This document shows positions 44,340 through 58,350 of a stretch of 64,000 nt of DNA, in pieces. The translations under genes and the position numbers were made by a program. Every line of letters begins with the position of its first letter. Position 1 is the stretch's first letter. The notes under the pieces were generated by a model that saw nothing but the letters and a program-made list of their open reading frames with translations, searched no databases and was not told the DNA's origin. Source of the DNA: Hydractinia symbiolongicarpus (taxonomy: Eukaryota > Cnidaria > Hydrozoa > Anthoathecata > Hydractiniidae); contig NC_079880.1 of the NCBI RefSeq assembly GCF_029227915.1, positions 21,888,501-21,952,500 of the forward strand, in the 5' to 3' direction.

Positions 44340-44590
44340 ATTGTGGCGAGAAATTAATTTCTCCTAACATAATAGCAGACAAATTAAAAGAAATTAATTC
44401 TGATAGTATTTTATTTACTGCTGTACTAAAACCAGAAACTGACTTTGTAAGAGCGTGCTTACTTATTTCTGATCTAACTCAACCATCAGACGTATACAGT
44501 ATGAATGACACACTTGTAATGTCAAAAACTGAATTTGACTACAATCTAGTGGCATCCGTAACACCCGAAAAGTTATTGATAAAAAATTAA
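44340..44590 (+). pseudogene. Unidentified protein-like block, unit 2
   Basis: An open stretch includes NIIADKLKEINSDSILFTAV, ETDFVRACLLISDLTQPSD and VYSMNDTLVMSKTEFDYNLV. The composition looks coding, but there is no start, no splice context and no recognised family. Copies lie at about 50040-50290 and 55880-56130, the last with an extra A breaking the frame. Confidence 0.3.
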
Positions 44591-45185
44591 CCCAAGGACA
44601 AAGTGAGAATACTGGTTGGTGTAATTTAGAAAACATGAAATCTCTGCCTCAAAAGGCCATGACGTTTCAACAAAAATGAAGAAAGTTAAATCAGGAGGTG
44701 CAGCATTTGTAATATCTGGACATTAAACCAGAAAGTTTCAGGGATGTCATGTATTAGCCCTAATATGGCAGCACTTAAATATGGCCGTACAATGCAAATA
44801 AAAATAAGAATAATACGAGACATTTTATTTAAAATCCATATTTTTAGGATGATTTATTTTATGCTTCAGCTATGGAAAATTATCTTTGATTCAAAATATT
44901 CCCTTAAGAAAAGTATGTAGCATGGGCAACCTCTCATTTAGGCTTTAAGTACATACGGCTTCTTTTTATATTTCTTAAAATCACCCGTGACGCTTAATGT
45001 GCAGTAGGTAGGAAAGCCCGAAATAAAACAATGAATGCGCGTGTAAACAAATCGGGATATAAGTATATAACAATAATTAAAAAACAACAGAATAACTCAC
45101 ATAACTTTTTTGGTAATAATATTTACAAAACATAAGCAAAAAAATGTGATACACAGAAAATTTACAAAAGTGTTTGTACATAATG

Positions 45186-45720
45186 CAACATTGTAAAAGA
45201 CAACACTCCCTTGAGTATGAACTTAATTCTGTTAATTGCTTGTTCGACATGAATCCTTAAATTTGCTACCTTTTAGTTTTTTTACATTCAGCAACTGCCA
45301 CCTCGCTTTTGCACGTGTACCTGATGGAACAACTAATTTGCAAAAACGTAACATTAATTTTTCTCTGATTTGAAATCCAGGATCTGCCATAACTTCATTA
45401 TCCCTTTCTAAAAATTTGAAAAATCCAGATTCATTGGTAATAAATTAATCACACACGCGCCCACAATAACATTCTAATAAAAACGTTATAGATGATGAAG
45501 TGACAAAACAGCTGGCTGTTATGATATAACTTGTCTAATGACGGCTGATTAGTTATTATAGATGTTACAGAATGGCTTCACCTCAGCACAATCAAGTATA
45601 ACTCGACATTTGGAATTACCTGCTTTGAAAAATGTTTCACGCAAGTTATCACGGATAGCTTCTCTTGGTAGCCAGACAACAAGTGCATGTTGACGGTGAT
45701 ATTCTAACACGATCTGCAAG
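45186..45720 (-). pseudogene. Harbinger-type DDE transposase relic, unit 2
   Basis: Read leftward: LVVWLPREAIRDNLRETFF (about 45690-45630), CRVILDCAEV with the first catalytic Asp (about 45615), then a deletion. It resumes with VMADPGFQIREKL carrying the second Asp (about 45400-45360) and ends with LRIHVEQAINRIKF holding the catalytic Glu (about 45255-45215). All three acidic motifs are visible, but the core between the first and second Asp is mostly missing and frames shift. It differs from the copy at 14640 (MSDKGF, HVERFIGR), so it is a different family member. Confidence 0.75.
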
Positions 45721-46155
45721 GTCTTTTATCAGTAAGCCGAAACAAAGTTTCATTAAAACTAACAAAAACTAACCATGCTGTGTTAACCGTTTTACACTTG
45801 ATTTTATGCCCGTTTCGACCCCCTTCAATAATCTACTTGTTGTAACAAAGGCTTTAATAACAACATAGAAGATAGACCAATAATTGTAATAATTCATTTT
45901 GGAACCAAGTCATCGTTGTATTTTTAACAATTTAAAATGCTTTGCCTCTATACTTCTCTATTTGTACAGTTAAGGAGCTCACTTTACTGACCAAAGAATT
46001 AATCATTTCACTCTTCACTCTTATCTTTGCACGATTCACTTGTAGGCGGTGAAGAAATAGTGTAAGAGTGGTCTCGTATTGTCAGTGAAAAAATCCATAT
46101 GCGTCAGAAATATTTAAGCTATTCATTGCTGGGAACATTATCTGAAATTATTTTA

Positions 46156-47379
46156 CAAGCTGGGGAGTGACATCGCAGAAGGGGAACGTTGCAGATATAG
46201 ATACCGAAGCCAGATCTACACGGTTAAAGTTTTAGCGATGAAGGATAAGTTAACAAAGCCTCGAAAAACTGTTTCTCATGGGGTTCAAATGGGTTTTATT
46301 ATTAACCAACTTCTTCTTTAGAATAGTGCAAACAAAGAAGCAAATAAAAATGAAGTGAGAACAATTGTTCTTTTGAAAAAAATTCTGAGGGCTTTCCCTA
46401 ATTTTTATTAAAGGATAGTTAGAATTTTAACTGTAAAACAAAAATATTAAAAAGTTTGATTTTAGAATTTTAGTGAAGATGTAATTTAGGATCACAAAGA
46501 TTAAGGATGCAAATTTTTATTGTTTAGACGGACGATGGAATGATGATGTGGTGCTGGAAAGCTCGCAAGACCAGGACAAAAGCGAGACATTTGCCCTGAA
46601 CACGGTAAATTTACAAATATACTAAAATACTAACGAAGCTAGCATAAATAATCTGCGCTTCTAGAATTCTACAATGCTGGAGGAAATTGTACCATGAACC
46701 CAAACATTAAAGGTGAGTAAAACAACTTAAACGAACAAAGAGAATTTATTTATTTTTTACAAAAAGTTTACTTTCAATCTTTAGCCAATTACAAGTATTA
46801 CAACCTATGAGGGTTTTTTAATTACAAGGGCGGATACACCCGTCCTAAAAACCCAAGAAAGAGGCACGCAAACGCTTAACAAATGCTGTGAGCAATTGGA
46901 TTGGTGCAAAATCAAAAGAATTTGCAGCAGGCGTTTCAAGATAAAAAAGAAATTTATTTGTGAACAGGCAAGCTGCAGAACTTGTTAAAGAACAGGAATA
47001 TGTCCTGTTCCAGATTACGAAATGTTAACGCTGTCACCACTAAAAGATCTTCCTAAATTCAACGAACCTTTTGCAATGGTGGATGAGCCTTATCCAAATA
47101 GAACCAATCATCCCACAATTGCTGCTCCTTCAGCTGCCCAGAACTTGAGTCAGTTCGCATGACACTTTAGCTAGACAATTTGCACAGTCACTGTGTTCGA
47201 TAAATGTCCTTGGAGTTACAAGTGTGTTGGCCAATTCATTGGATGCAGTCGACTGTGCATTCCAATTAATGAAAGGAATCTTCTCGAAAGAGGAGTTGAT
47301 GACATCTTCTCTGTCAGGTAAAAGAGGAAAACTGATGTTAGAAATGCAAAAACGTTTTAAAAAGAAGAGGCTATTTTAA
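46156..47379 (+). pseudogene. Degenerate possibly BEN-like gene, unit 3
   Basis: This is 5'-truncated at the unit junction and lacks the second exon block. It shows the gatggaatg deletion like unit 1, has the TGA of unit 2 in the terminal frame, and has a damaged donor (aaggataag) after the first block. The mosaic of unit 1 and unit 2 variants suggests recombination or conversion. Confidence 0.45.
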
Positions 47380-50300
47380 GTGGTTTTACCACCTATCCTC
47401 GTATCCTGTAGATACAGTTAAAAATCCATGTCAGGGTCTAATAAAGCAAATAACTGCTCACATCACATGTTGATACAGCATTTTAATTAAAAATAAGAAC
47501 ATGCTTACTTCAATACACTGAATATTTATTTTCCACAGTAATCCCTTTTTAGCTCTAACAACGGCATGACAAATATTGTGATGCAGGAACGTGCTGAAGA
47601 ATGGTCTTTTTCAGTCTATTTCTTTCCACGGAAACATGTTTGAAGCTTTCAATATTACTGAGTGTAGATGAATAACTTCTGATTTACAATTATATAGTTT
47701 GAAAATAAACGAACAACTTAGTTTAACTGGTAAGAGGGGTATTTTGCTTTGAAATCTGAAACTATAATTTTTGTAAACAGAGAAGTTTTTAGTGTATATA
47801 TAAATAAAATGTTAAAAAATAAATACATTTAGTTAGCTAGCTACCTGTTTCGTTTTCCGTCTCCATGTGCAACCGCCTGACTCAATGGCAATTCAGAAGA
47901 GAAAAAATTCCCAAGCTACCACGTGAAAAACACTCAGTGAGAATATCTAATTTACAGAACCAGAATTTAAAAATGACCGACAGCACAGATATTTTAATCC
48001 CCTTTTCTTTTATTGATTGCTATTGACAAAAACTATGAAATTTTATTCCCAACCCCTCCTCCCTGCCAAAAAATAGAAAAAAATAGCAGGAACTTTGGCA
48101 AAAATAAAAAGCTACAGTTTTATTACCGAATTTATAAACAACGTATTTTTTTTCGCAGAAGGATGACTTACCGTGTGCCGTGTGTTACGTCTTTATTAAA
48201 GACCACCTTAATAAAATACTAGAAGCTAAACCTTAAAGTGTTTGTTAAAGTTGGTTAAACTGTTTATTTACAAAAAGAAAAGCGTGGTTACAGAAGCATT
48301 TTAGGGTTCTTTAGATGGTATTTTTTTTAAACTTAATAAATTTTATTAAAAGGCAAGTCGTCTTAAACGGTCCTGCTTATTTCATTCATAAAGCCACATG
48401 CATCAGTAATCTTTTTGATTGTCAGGTAGCCATGTTAACGTCCATTATCATGAGCACTAGTATTGGTAATAAATTGGTATCAGTAATATTGGAAATAATT
48501 CTCGATACCTTTGGTATCGAAAACAGATTGGTATTGATAATACCAATACAATCATAAGAGAAGTATCGATGATATTATTGCACTACTGATACTTGTAATT
48601 TTTGATTACCAATGCTATCGTTATTTCTTTTGTTTTATTATCAATACTACCGATAGTAATTTTTTTTGTACTGTACCATATTTCATAATCACATTTAAAT
48701 ATGTTCTTTGCATGCTCCTAATATTCTTTTATACATCCAAGTTTGCAAACTTTCCATCAAGTACCTTTGTGCAAAAAATCACCACTTTCTGTTTGGAAAG
48801 ATTTGCCGATTTTACAGATTTTCATGTGTGGTTCAAAATCTGGAGGATTTAAATGTGGTAGGCTTTCATGATCCTTCTTTTCAAAGTGGTATATTTTCAT
48901 TCTTCAACTTTTGCAATAACTTGTATATTTTCATTCTTTAATTTTTGCAATAACTTAAACAACCCCATATTCTACGTTAACATTGACACTATATACCCTA
49001 TGTATTACTTTACTTTACTTCATAAAAGGCTTGGCATTCCAATATCCTTGCTTCAATGTTATTTTGCTACCACAAAGTCTATATAACAACTTCAAAAAAT
49101 TCTTGTATTGTTCTATGTCTTTCTTTTCCATTTTCAATTCTGTTTCAATTCAAGGTTTCTGCTTCACATACGAATATTTAAGATGGCTGACGTGCCTTGT
49201 GTGTGTCAACAACAGGAAATACTGAAAAAAGGCCTAACGAAACTTTTAACTATTAAACTCGTCTACTTTATCATGCTAAATTTTAGTACAAAAACTGATT
49301 GGTTGAAAATCGAACATAAATAAAAGTTGTTATGACAAGTCACTTTGTCTGAAAATCACGTTTTTATACATAAAAACAAGCAGTCCGTAAAAGGATTACG
49401 TAATGTTTTTTGAAAAAAACGAGCGAAATGTACATTGTGCATTGATATCAAAAGGATGCAAAAATTTAGCAAATTGAATAGAACTTGATTCGCACTGAGA
49501 TGAGTTCAATCTCCTTTTCTATTTCTGCATCCATGATTTAACACAAAAAGAAGAAGCTGAAAATAAACAATAGAACACTTCCAGGTCCCTTTAAAACACC
49601 TTACAGTTGGATGCATGAGCAAAAAGGAATGAAGTTTTGGCCCATGATGCTGTATATCATGATTAACTGGAAGTAATTATTGCCTTTTTAAAGGTACATG
49701 CAGAAAGTTGCAAGCGATTAACGATCTTTTCCATAAACTATGGTTAATTCTGAAAAAAAGTGGTAGATAATGTTGTGCCATTGTGCCTGCATGGCTGAGA
49801 TGAGCCAGGCATTTAATCATGTTGCGGCTGCTTTATATCGCATTGAAGCTGTTGTCGGAATTGGACTTACAAATACAGCTTGTACAATCCCTGCTACGAG
49901 TGGCTTCTAAACAGAAAGCAAGTAGCTCCAACTAAAATTAAAGACTTGAATTTTTAGCGGAGTTAACTTTTCAGACAGAGGAAAGAAAAAGTGCTCCTTA
50001 GTATCCACACCTAAAAAGAACTTTGATTTTCTTTAACATTGTGGCGAGAAATTATTTTCTCCTAACATAATAGCAGACAAATTAAAAGAAATTAATTCTG
50101 ATAGTATTTTATTTACTGCTGTACTAAAACCAGAAACTGACTTTGTAAGAGCGTGCTTACTTATTTCTGATCTAACTCAACCATCAGACGTATACAGTAT
50201 GAATGACACACTTGTAATGTCAAAAACTGAATTTGACTACAATCTAGTGGCATCCGTAACACCCGAAAAGTTATTGATAAAAAATTAACCCAAGGACAAA

Positions 50301-50883
50301 GTGAGAATACTGGTTGGTGTAATTTAGAAAACATGAAATCTCTGCCTCAAAAGGCCATGACGTTTCAACAAAAATGAAGAAAGTTAAATCAGGAGGTGCA
50401 GCATTTGTAATATCTGGACATTAAACCAGAAAGTTTCAGGGATGTCATGTATTAGCCCTAATATGGCAGCACTTAAATATGGCCGTACAATGCAAATAAA
50501 AATAAGAATAATACGAGACATTTTATTTAAAATCCATATTTTTAGGATGATTTATTTTATGCTTCAGCTATGGAAAATTATCTTTGATTCAAAATATTCC
50601 CTTAAGAAAAGTATGTAGCATGGGCAACCTCTCATTTAGGCTTTAAGTACATACGGCTTCTTTTTATATTTCTTAAAATCACCCGTGACGCTTAATGTGC
50701 AGTAGGTAGGAAAGCCCGAAATAAAACAATGAATGCGCGTGTAAACAAATCGGGATATAAGTATATAACAATAATTAAAAAACAACAGAATAACTCACAT
50801 AACTTTTTTGGTAATAATATTTACAAAACATAAGCAAAAAAATGTGATACACAGAAAATTTACAAAAGTGTTTGTACATAATG

Positions 50884-51560
50884 CAACATTGTAAAAGACA
50901 ACACTCCCTTGAGTATGAACTTAATTCTGTTAATTGCTTGTTCGACATGAATCCTTAAATTTGCTACCTTTTAGTTTTTTTACATTCAGCAACTGCCACC
51001 TCGCTTTTGCACGTGTACCTGATGGAACAACTAATTTGCAAAAACGTAACATTAATTTTTCTCTGATTTGAAATCCAGGATCTGCCATAACTTCATTATC
51101 CCTTTCTAAAAATTCGAAAAATCCAGATTCATTGATAATAAATTAATCACACACGCGCTCACCATAACATTCTGATAAAAACGTTATAGATGATGAAGTG
51201 ACAAAACAGTTGGCTGTTATGATATAACTTGTCTAATGACGGCTGATTAGTTATTATAGATGTTACAGAATGGCTTCACCTCAGCACAATCAAGTATAAC
51301 TCGACATTTGGAATTACCTGCTTTGAAAAATGTTTCACGCAAGTATGATATTATGATATAACTTGTCTAATGACGGCTGATTAGTTATTATAGATGTTAC
51401 AGAATGGCTTCACCTCAGCACAATCAAGTATAACTCGACATTTGGAATTACCTGCTTTGAAAAATGTTTCACGCAAGTTATCACGGATAGCTTCTCTTGG
51501 TAGCCAGACAACAAGTGCATGTTGACGGTGATATTCTAACACGATCTGCAAGGTCTTTTA
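50884..51560 (-). pseudogene. Harbinger-type DDE transposase relic, unit 3
   Basis: This is the same relic as 45186-45720, with additional disruption by the 134-bp tandem duplication that repeats the first-Asp region. Confidence 0.7.
51218..51479 (+). repeat. 134-bp tandem duplication private to unit 3
   Basis: The segment tatgatataacttgtctaa to tttcacgcaagt occurs twice in tandem. Units 2 and 4 do not have it. Confidence 0.9.
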
Positions 51561-51987
51561 TCAGTAAGCCGAAACAAAGTTTCATTAAAACTAACAAAAA
51601 CTAACCATGCTGTGTTAACCGTTTTACACTTGATTTTATGCCCGTTTCGACCCCCTTCAATAATCTACTTGTTGTAACAAAGGCTTTAATAACAACATAG
51701 AAGATAGACCAATAATTGTAATAATTCATTTTGGAACCAAGTCATCGTTGTATTTTTAACAATTTAAAATGCTTTGCCTCTATACTTCTCTATTTGTACA
51801 GTTAAGGAGCTCACTTTACTGACCAAAGAATTAATCATTTCACTCTTCACTCTTATCTTTGCACGATTCACTTGTAGGCGGTGAAGAAATAGTGTAAGAG
51901 TGGTCTCGTATTGTCAGTGAAAAAATCCATATGCGTCAGAAATATTTGAGCTATTCATTGCTGGGAACATTATCTGAAATTATTTTA

Positions 51988-53229
51988 CAAGCTGGGGAGT
52001 GACATCGCAGAAGGGGAACGTTGCAGATATAGATACCGAAGCCAGATCTACACGGTTAAAGTTTTAGCGATGAAGGGTAAGTTAACAAAGCCTCGAAAAA
52101 CTGTTTCTCATGGGGTTCAAATGGGTTTTATTATTAACCAACTTCTTCTTTAGAATAGTGCAAACAAAGAAGCAAATAAAAATGAAGTGAGAACAATTGT
52201 TCTTTTGAAAAAAATTCTGAGGGCTTTCCCTAATTTTTATTAAAGGATAGTTAGAATTTTAACTGTAAAACAAAAATATTAAAAAGTTTGATTTTAGAAT
52301 TTTAGTGAAGATGTAATTTAGGATCACAAAGATTAAGGATGCAAATTTTTATTGTTTAGACGGACGATGGTAATGATGATGTGGTGCTGGAAAGCTCGCA
52401 AGACCAGGACAAAAGCGAGACATTTGCCCTGAACACGGTACATTTACAAATATACTAAAATATTAACAAACCTAGCATAAATAATCTGCGCTTCTAGAAT
52501 TCTACAATGCTGGAGGAAATTGTACCATGAACCCAAACATTAAAAGTGAGTAAAACAACTTAAACGAACAAAGAGAATTTATTTATTTTTTACAAAAATC
52601 TTACTTTTAATCTTTAGCCAATTACAAGTATTACAACCTATGAGGGTTTTTTAATTCAAGGGCGGATACACCTGTCCTAAAAACCCAAAAAAGAGGCACG
52701 CAAACGCTTAACAAATGCTGTGAGCAATTGGATTGGTGCAAAATCAAAAGAATTTGTAGCAGGCGTTACAAGATATAAAAGACTTGGTAACTGCATCAGT
52801 AAATTTATTTGTGAACAGGCAAGCTGCAGAACTTGTTAAAGAACAGGAATATGTACTGTTCCAGATTACGAAATGTTAACGCTGTCACCACTAAAAGATC
52901 TTCCTAAATTCAACGAACCTTTTGCAATGGTGGATGAGCCTTACCAAATAGAACCAATCATCCCACAATTGCTGCTTCTTCAGCTGCCCAGAACTTGAGT
53001 CAGTTCGCATGACACTTTAGCTAGACAATTTGCACAGTCACTGTGTTCGATAAATGTCCTTGGAGTTACAAGTGTGTTGGCCAATTCATTGGATGCAGTC
53101 GACTGTGCATTCCAATTAATGAAAGGAATCTTCTCGAAAGAGGAGTTGATGACATCTTCTCTGTCAGGTAAAAGAGAAAAACTGATGTTAGAAATGCAAA
53201 AACGTTTTAAAAAGAAGAGGCTATTTTAA
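51988..53229 (+). pseudogene. Degenerate possibly BEN-like gene, unit 4
   Basis: It carries gatggtaatg like unit 2 and lacks the second exon block. The terminal frame has the TGA and one base lost in ccttaccaaat relative to the other units. Confidence 0.45.
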
Positions 53230-55350
53230 GTGGTTTTACCACCTATCCTCGTATCCTGTAGATACAGTTAAAAATCCATGTCAGGGTCTAATAAAGCAAA
53301 TAACACTGCTCACATCACATGTTGATACAGCATTTTAATTAAAAATAAGAACATGCTTACTTCAATACACTGAATATTTATTTTCCACAGTAATCCCTTT
53401 TTAGCTCTAACAACGGCATGACAAATATTATGATGCAGGAACGTGCTGAAGAATGGTCTTTTTCAGTCTATTTCTTTCCACGGAAACATGTTTGAAGCTT
53501 TCAATATTACTGAGTGTAGATGAATAACTTCTGATTTACAATTATATAAGTTTGAAAATAAACGAACAACTTAGTTTAACTGGTAAGAGGGGTATTTTGC
53601 TTTGAAATCTGAAACTATAATTTTTGTAAACAGAGAAGTTTTTAGTGTATATATAAATAAAATGTTAAAAAATAAATACATTTAGTTAGCTAGCTACCTG
53701 TTTCGTTTTCCGTCTCCATGTGCAACCACCTGACTCAATGGCAATTCAGAAGAGAGAAAATTCCCAAGCTACCACGTGAAAAACACTCAGTGAGAATATC
53801 TAATTTACAGAACCAGAATTTTGACAAAAACTATGAAATTTTATTCCCAACCCCTCCTCCCTGCCAAAAAATAGAAAAAAAATAGCAGGAACTTTGGCAA
53901 AAATAAAAAGCTACAGTTTTATTATCGAATTTATAAACGTTTTTTTTTTCGCAGAAGGATGACTTACCGTGTGCCGTGTGTTACGTCTTCATTAAAGACC
54001 ACCTTAATAAAATACTAGAAGCTAAAGTGTTTGTTAAAGTTGGTTAAACTGTTTATTTACAAAAAGAAAAGCGTGGTTACAGAAGCATTTTAGGGTTCTT
54101 TAGATGGTATTTTTTTTTAACTTAATAAATTTTATTAAAAGGCAAGTCGTCTTAAACGGTCCTGCTTATTTCATTTATAAAGCCACATGCATCAGTAATC
54201 TTTTTGATTGTCAGGTAGCCATGTTTACGTCCATTATCATGAGCACTAGTATTGGTAATAAATTGGTATCAGTAATATTGGAAATAATTCCCGATACCTT
54301 TGGTATCGAAAACAGATTGGTATTGATAATACCAATGCAATCATAAGAGAAGTATCGATGATATTATTGGCACTACTGATACTTGTAATTTTTGATTACC
54401 AATGCTATCGTCATTTCTTTTGTTTTATTATCAATACTACCGATAAAAAAATTACCAATATTATAGGTTGTTACCGTTTTCCCCAAAACCGTCACAATTA
54501 ATAATTTTTTTTTGTACTGTACCATATTTCATAATCACATTTAAATATGTTCTTTGCATGCTCCTACTATTTTTTTATATATCCAAGTTTGCAAACTTTC
54601 CATCAAGTACCTTTGTGCAAAAAATCACCACTTTCTGTTTGGAAAGATTTGCAGATTTTACAGATTTTCATGTGTGGTTCAAAATCTGGAGGATCTAAAT
54701 GTGGTAGGCTTTCATGATCCTCTTTTCAAAGTGGTATATTTTCATTCTTCAATTTTTGCAATAACTTGTATATTTTCATTCTTCAATTTTTGCAATAACT
54801 TAAATAACCCCATATTCTACGTTAACATTGACACTATATACCCTATGTATTACTTTACTTTACTTTATAAAAGGCTTGGCATTCCAATATCCTTGCTTCA
54901 ATGTTATTTTGCTACCACAAAGTCTATATAACAACTTCAAAAAATTCTTGTATTGTTCTATGTCTTTCTTTTCCATTTTCAATTCTGTTTCAATTCAAGG
55001 TTTCTGCTCCACATACGAATATTTAAGATGGCTGACGTGCCTTGTGTGTGTCAACAACAGGAAATACTGAAAAAAGGCCTAACGAAACTTTTAACTATTA
55101 AACTCGTCTACTTTATCATGCTAAATTTTAGTACAAAAACTGATTGGTTGAAAATCGAATATAAATAAAAGTTGTTATGACAAGTCACTTTGTCTGAAAA
55201 TCACGTTTTTATACATAAAAACAAGCAGTCCGTAAAAGGATTACGTAATGTTTTTTGAAAAAAACGAGCGAAATGTACATCGTGCATTGATACCAAAAGG
55301 ATGCAAAAAAATAGCAATTTGAATAGAACTTGATTCGCACTGAGATGAGT

Positions 55351-55665
55351 TCAATCTCCTTTTCTATTTCTGCATCCATGATTTAACACAAAAAGAAGAA
55401 GCTGAAAATAAACAATAGAACACTTCCAGGTCCCTTTAAAACACCTTACAGTTGGATGCATGAGCAAAAAGGAATGAAGTTTTGGCCCATGATACTGTAT
55501 ATCATGATTAACTGGAAGTAATTTTTGCTTTTTTATAGGTACATGCAGAAAGTTGCAAGCGATTAACGATCTTTTCCATAAACTATGGTTAATTCTGAAA
55601 AAAAGTGGTAGATAATGTTGTGCCATTGTGCCTGCATGGCTGAGATGAGCCAGGCATTTAATCAT
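55351..55665 (-). other. Unidentified 104-residue frame, unit 4
   Basis: This is the counterpart of 43808-44122 with a few substitutions and still open; no domain is recognised. Confidence 0.25.
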
Positions 55666-57166
55666 GTTGCGGCTGCTTTATATCGCATTGAAGCTGTTGT
55701 CGGAATTGGACTTACAAATACAGCTTGTAAAATCCCTGCTACGAGTGGCTCCTAAACAGAAAGCAAGTAGCTCCAACAAAAATTAAAGACTTGAATTTTA
55801 GCGGAGTTAACTTTTCAGACAGAGGAAAGAAAAAGCGCTCCTTAGTATGCACACCTAAAAACAACTTTGATTTTCTTTAACATTGTGGCGAGAAATTATT
55901 TTCTCTTAACGTAATAGCAGACAAATTAAAAGAAATTAATTCTGATAGTATTTTATCTACTGCTGTACTAAAAACCAGAAATTGACTTTGTAAGAGCGTG
56001 CTTACTTATTTCTGATCTAACTCAACCATCAGACGTATACAGTATGAATGACACACTTGCAATGTCAAAAACTGAATTTGAATACAATCTAGTGACATCC
56101 GTAATACCCGAAAAGTTATTGATAAAAAAAATTAACCCAAGGACAAAGTGAGAATACTGGTTGGTGTAATTTAGAAAACATGAAATCTCTGCCTCAAAAG
56201 GCCATGACGTTTCAACAAAAATGAAGAAAGTTAAATCAGGAGGTGCAGCATTTGTAATATCTGGACATTAAACCAGAAAGTTTAAGGGATGTCATGTATT
56301 AGCCCTAATATACCAACACTTAAATATGGCCGTACAATGCAAATAAAAATAAGAATAATACGAGACATTTTATTTAAAATCCATATTTTTAGGATGATTT
56401 ATTTTATGCTTAAGCTATGGAAAATTATCTTTGATTCAAAATGTTCCCTTAAGAAAAGTATTTAGCATGGGCAACCTCTCATTTAAGTACATACGGCTTC
56501 TTTTTACATTTCTTAAAATCACCCGTGACGCTTAATGTGCAGTAGGTAGGCAAGCCCGAAATAAAACAATGAATGCGCGTGTAAACAAATCGGGATATAA
56601 GTATATAACAATAATTAAAAAACAACAGAATAACTCACATAACTTTTTTGGTAATAATATTTACAAAACATAAGCAAAAAATGTGATACACAAGTGCATG
56701 TTGACGGTGATATTCTAACACGATCTGCAAGGTCTTTTATCAGTAAGCCGAAACAAAGTTTCATTAAAACTAACAAAAACTAACCATGCTGTGTTAACCG
56801 TTCTACACTTGATTTTATGCCCGTTTCGACCCCCTTCAATAATCTACTTGTTGTAACAAAGGCTTTAATAACAACATAGAAGATAGACCAATAATTGTAA
56901 TAATTCATTTTGGAACCAAGTCATCGTTGTATTTTTAACAATTTAACATGCTTTGCCTCTATACTTCTCTACTTGTACAGTTAAGGAGTTCACTTTACTG
57001 ACCAAAGATTTAATCATTTCACTCTTCACTCTTATCTTTGCACGATTCACTTGTAGGCGGTGAAGAAATAGTGTAAGAGTGGTCTCGTATTGTCAGTGAA
57101 AAAATCCATATGCGTCAGAAATATTTGAGCTATTCATTGCTGGGAACATTATCTGAAATTATTTTA

Positions 57167-58350
57167 CAAGCTGGGGAGTGACATCGCAGAAGGGGAACGT
57201 TGCAGATATAGATACCGAAGCCAGATCTACACGGTTAAAGTTTTAGCGATGAAGGGTAAGTTAACAAAGCCTCGGAAAACTGTTTCTCATGGGGTTCAAA
57301 TGGGATTTATTATTACCAACTTCTTCTTTAGAATAGTGCAAACAAAGAAGCAAATAAAAATGAAGTGAGAACAATTGTTCTTTTGAAAAAAATTCTGAGG
57401 GCTTTCCCTAATTTTTATTAAAGGATAGTTAGAATTTTAACTGTAAAACAAAAATATTATGCAAATTTTTATTGTTTAGACGGACGATGGTAATGATGAT
57501 GTGGTGCTGGAAAGCTCGCAAGACCAGGACAAAAGCGAGACATTTGCCCTGAACACGGTACATTTACAAATATACTAAAATATTAACAAACCTAGCATAA
57601 ATAATCTGCGCTTCTAGAATTCTACAATGCTGGAGGAAATTGTACCATGAACCCAAACATTAAAAGTGAGTAAAACAACTTAAACGAACAAAGAGAATTT
57701 ATTTATTTTTTACAAAAATCTTACTTTTAATCTTTAGCCAATTACAAGTATTACAACCTATAAGGGTTTTTTAATTCAAGGGCGGATACACCTGTCCTAA
57801 AAACCCAAGAAAGAGGCACGCAAACGCTTAACAAATGCTGTGAGCAATTGGATTGGTGCAAAATCAAAAGAATTTGTAGCAGGCGTTACAAGATATAAAA
57901 GACTTGGTAACTGCATCAGTAAATTTATTTGTGAACAGGCAAGCTGCAGAACTTGATAAAGAACAGGAATATGTCCTGTTCCAGATTACGAAATGCCAAC
58001 GCTGTCACCACTAAAAGATCTTCCTACATTCAACGAACCTTTTGCAATGGTGGATGAGCCTTATCCAAATAGAACCAATCATCCCACAATTGCTGCTCCT
58101 TCAGCTGCCCAGAACTTGAGTCAGTTCGCATGACACTTTAGCTAGACAATTTGCACAGTCACTGTGTTCGATAAATGTCCTTGGAGTTACAAGTGTGTTG
58201 GCCAATTCATTGGATGCAGTCGACTGTGCATTCCAATTAATGAAAGGAATCTTCTCGAAAGAGGAGTTGATGACATCTTCTCTGTCAGGTAAAAGAGCAA
58301 AACTGATGTTAGAAATGCAAAAACGTTTTAAGAAGAAGAGGCTATTTTAA
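57167..58350 (+). pseudogene. Degenerate possibly BEN-like gene, unit 5
   Basis: Same block order as unit 4. The terminal stretch keeps FQLMKGIFSKEEL-like residues with a few private changes (for example gagcaaaact). Confidence 0.45.

Larger units (their letters stand above)
38136..46155 (+). repeat. Macro-repeat unit 2 (longest)
   Basis: About 8.0 kb. The first 5 kb repeat unit 1. A further segment of about 3.1 kb (43100-46155) is absent from unit 1 and present in units 3 and 4. The unit ends at the ttattttacaagctgg junction, where exon 1 of the next unit starts abruptly. Confidence 0.9.
46156..51987 (+). repeat. Macro-repeat unit 3
   Basis: 5.8 kb. It begins inside exon 1 of the plus-strand gene (caagctggggagtgacatcg) and lacks about 650 bp between gttaacaaag and cctcg(a/g)aaaac that units 1 and 2 have, which removes the second exon-like block. 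It keeps the 3.1-kb segment, with a private tandem duplication of about 134 bp at 51218-51479. Confidence 0.9.
51988..57166 (+). repeat. Macro-repeat unit 4
   Basis: 5.2 kb with the same start junction and exon deletion as unit 3. The 3.1-kb segment has lost about 0.5 kb (homology jumps at gatacacaagtgcatg near 56688), removing the Harbinger relic. It is more diverged than units 2 and 3, with many single-base indels. Confidence 0.9.
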
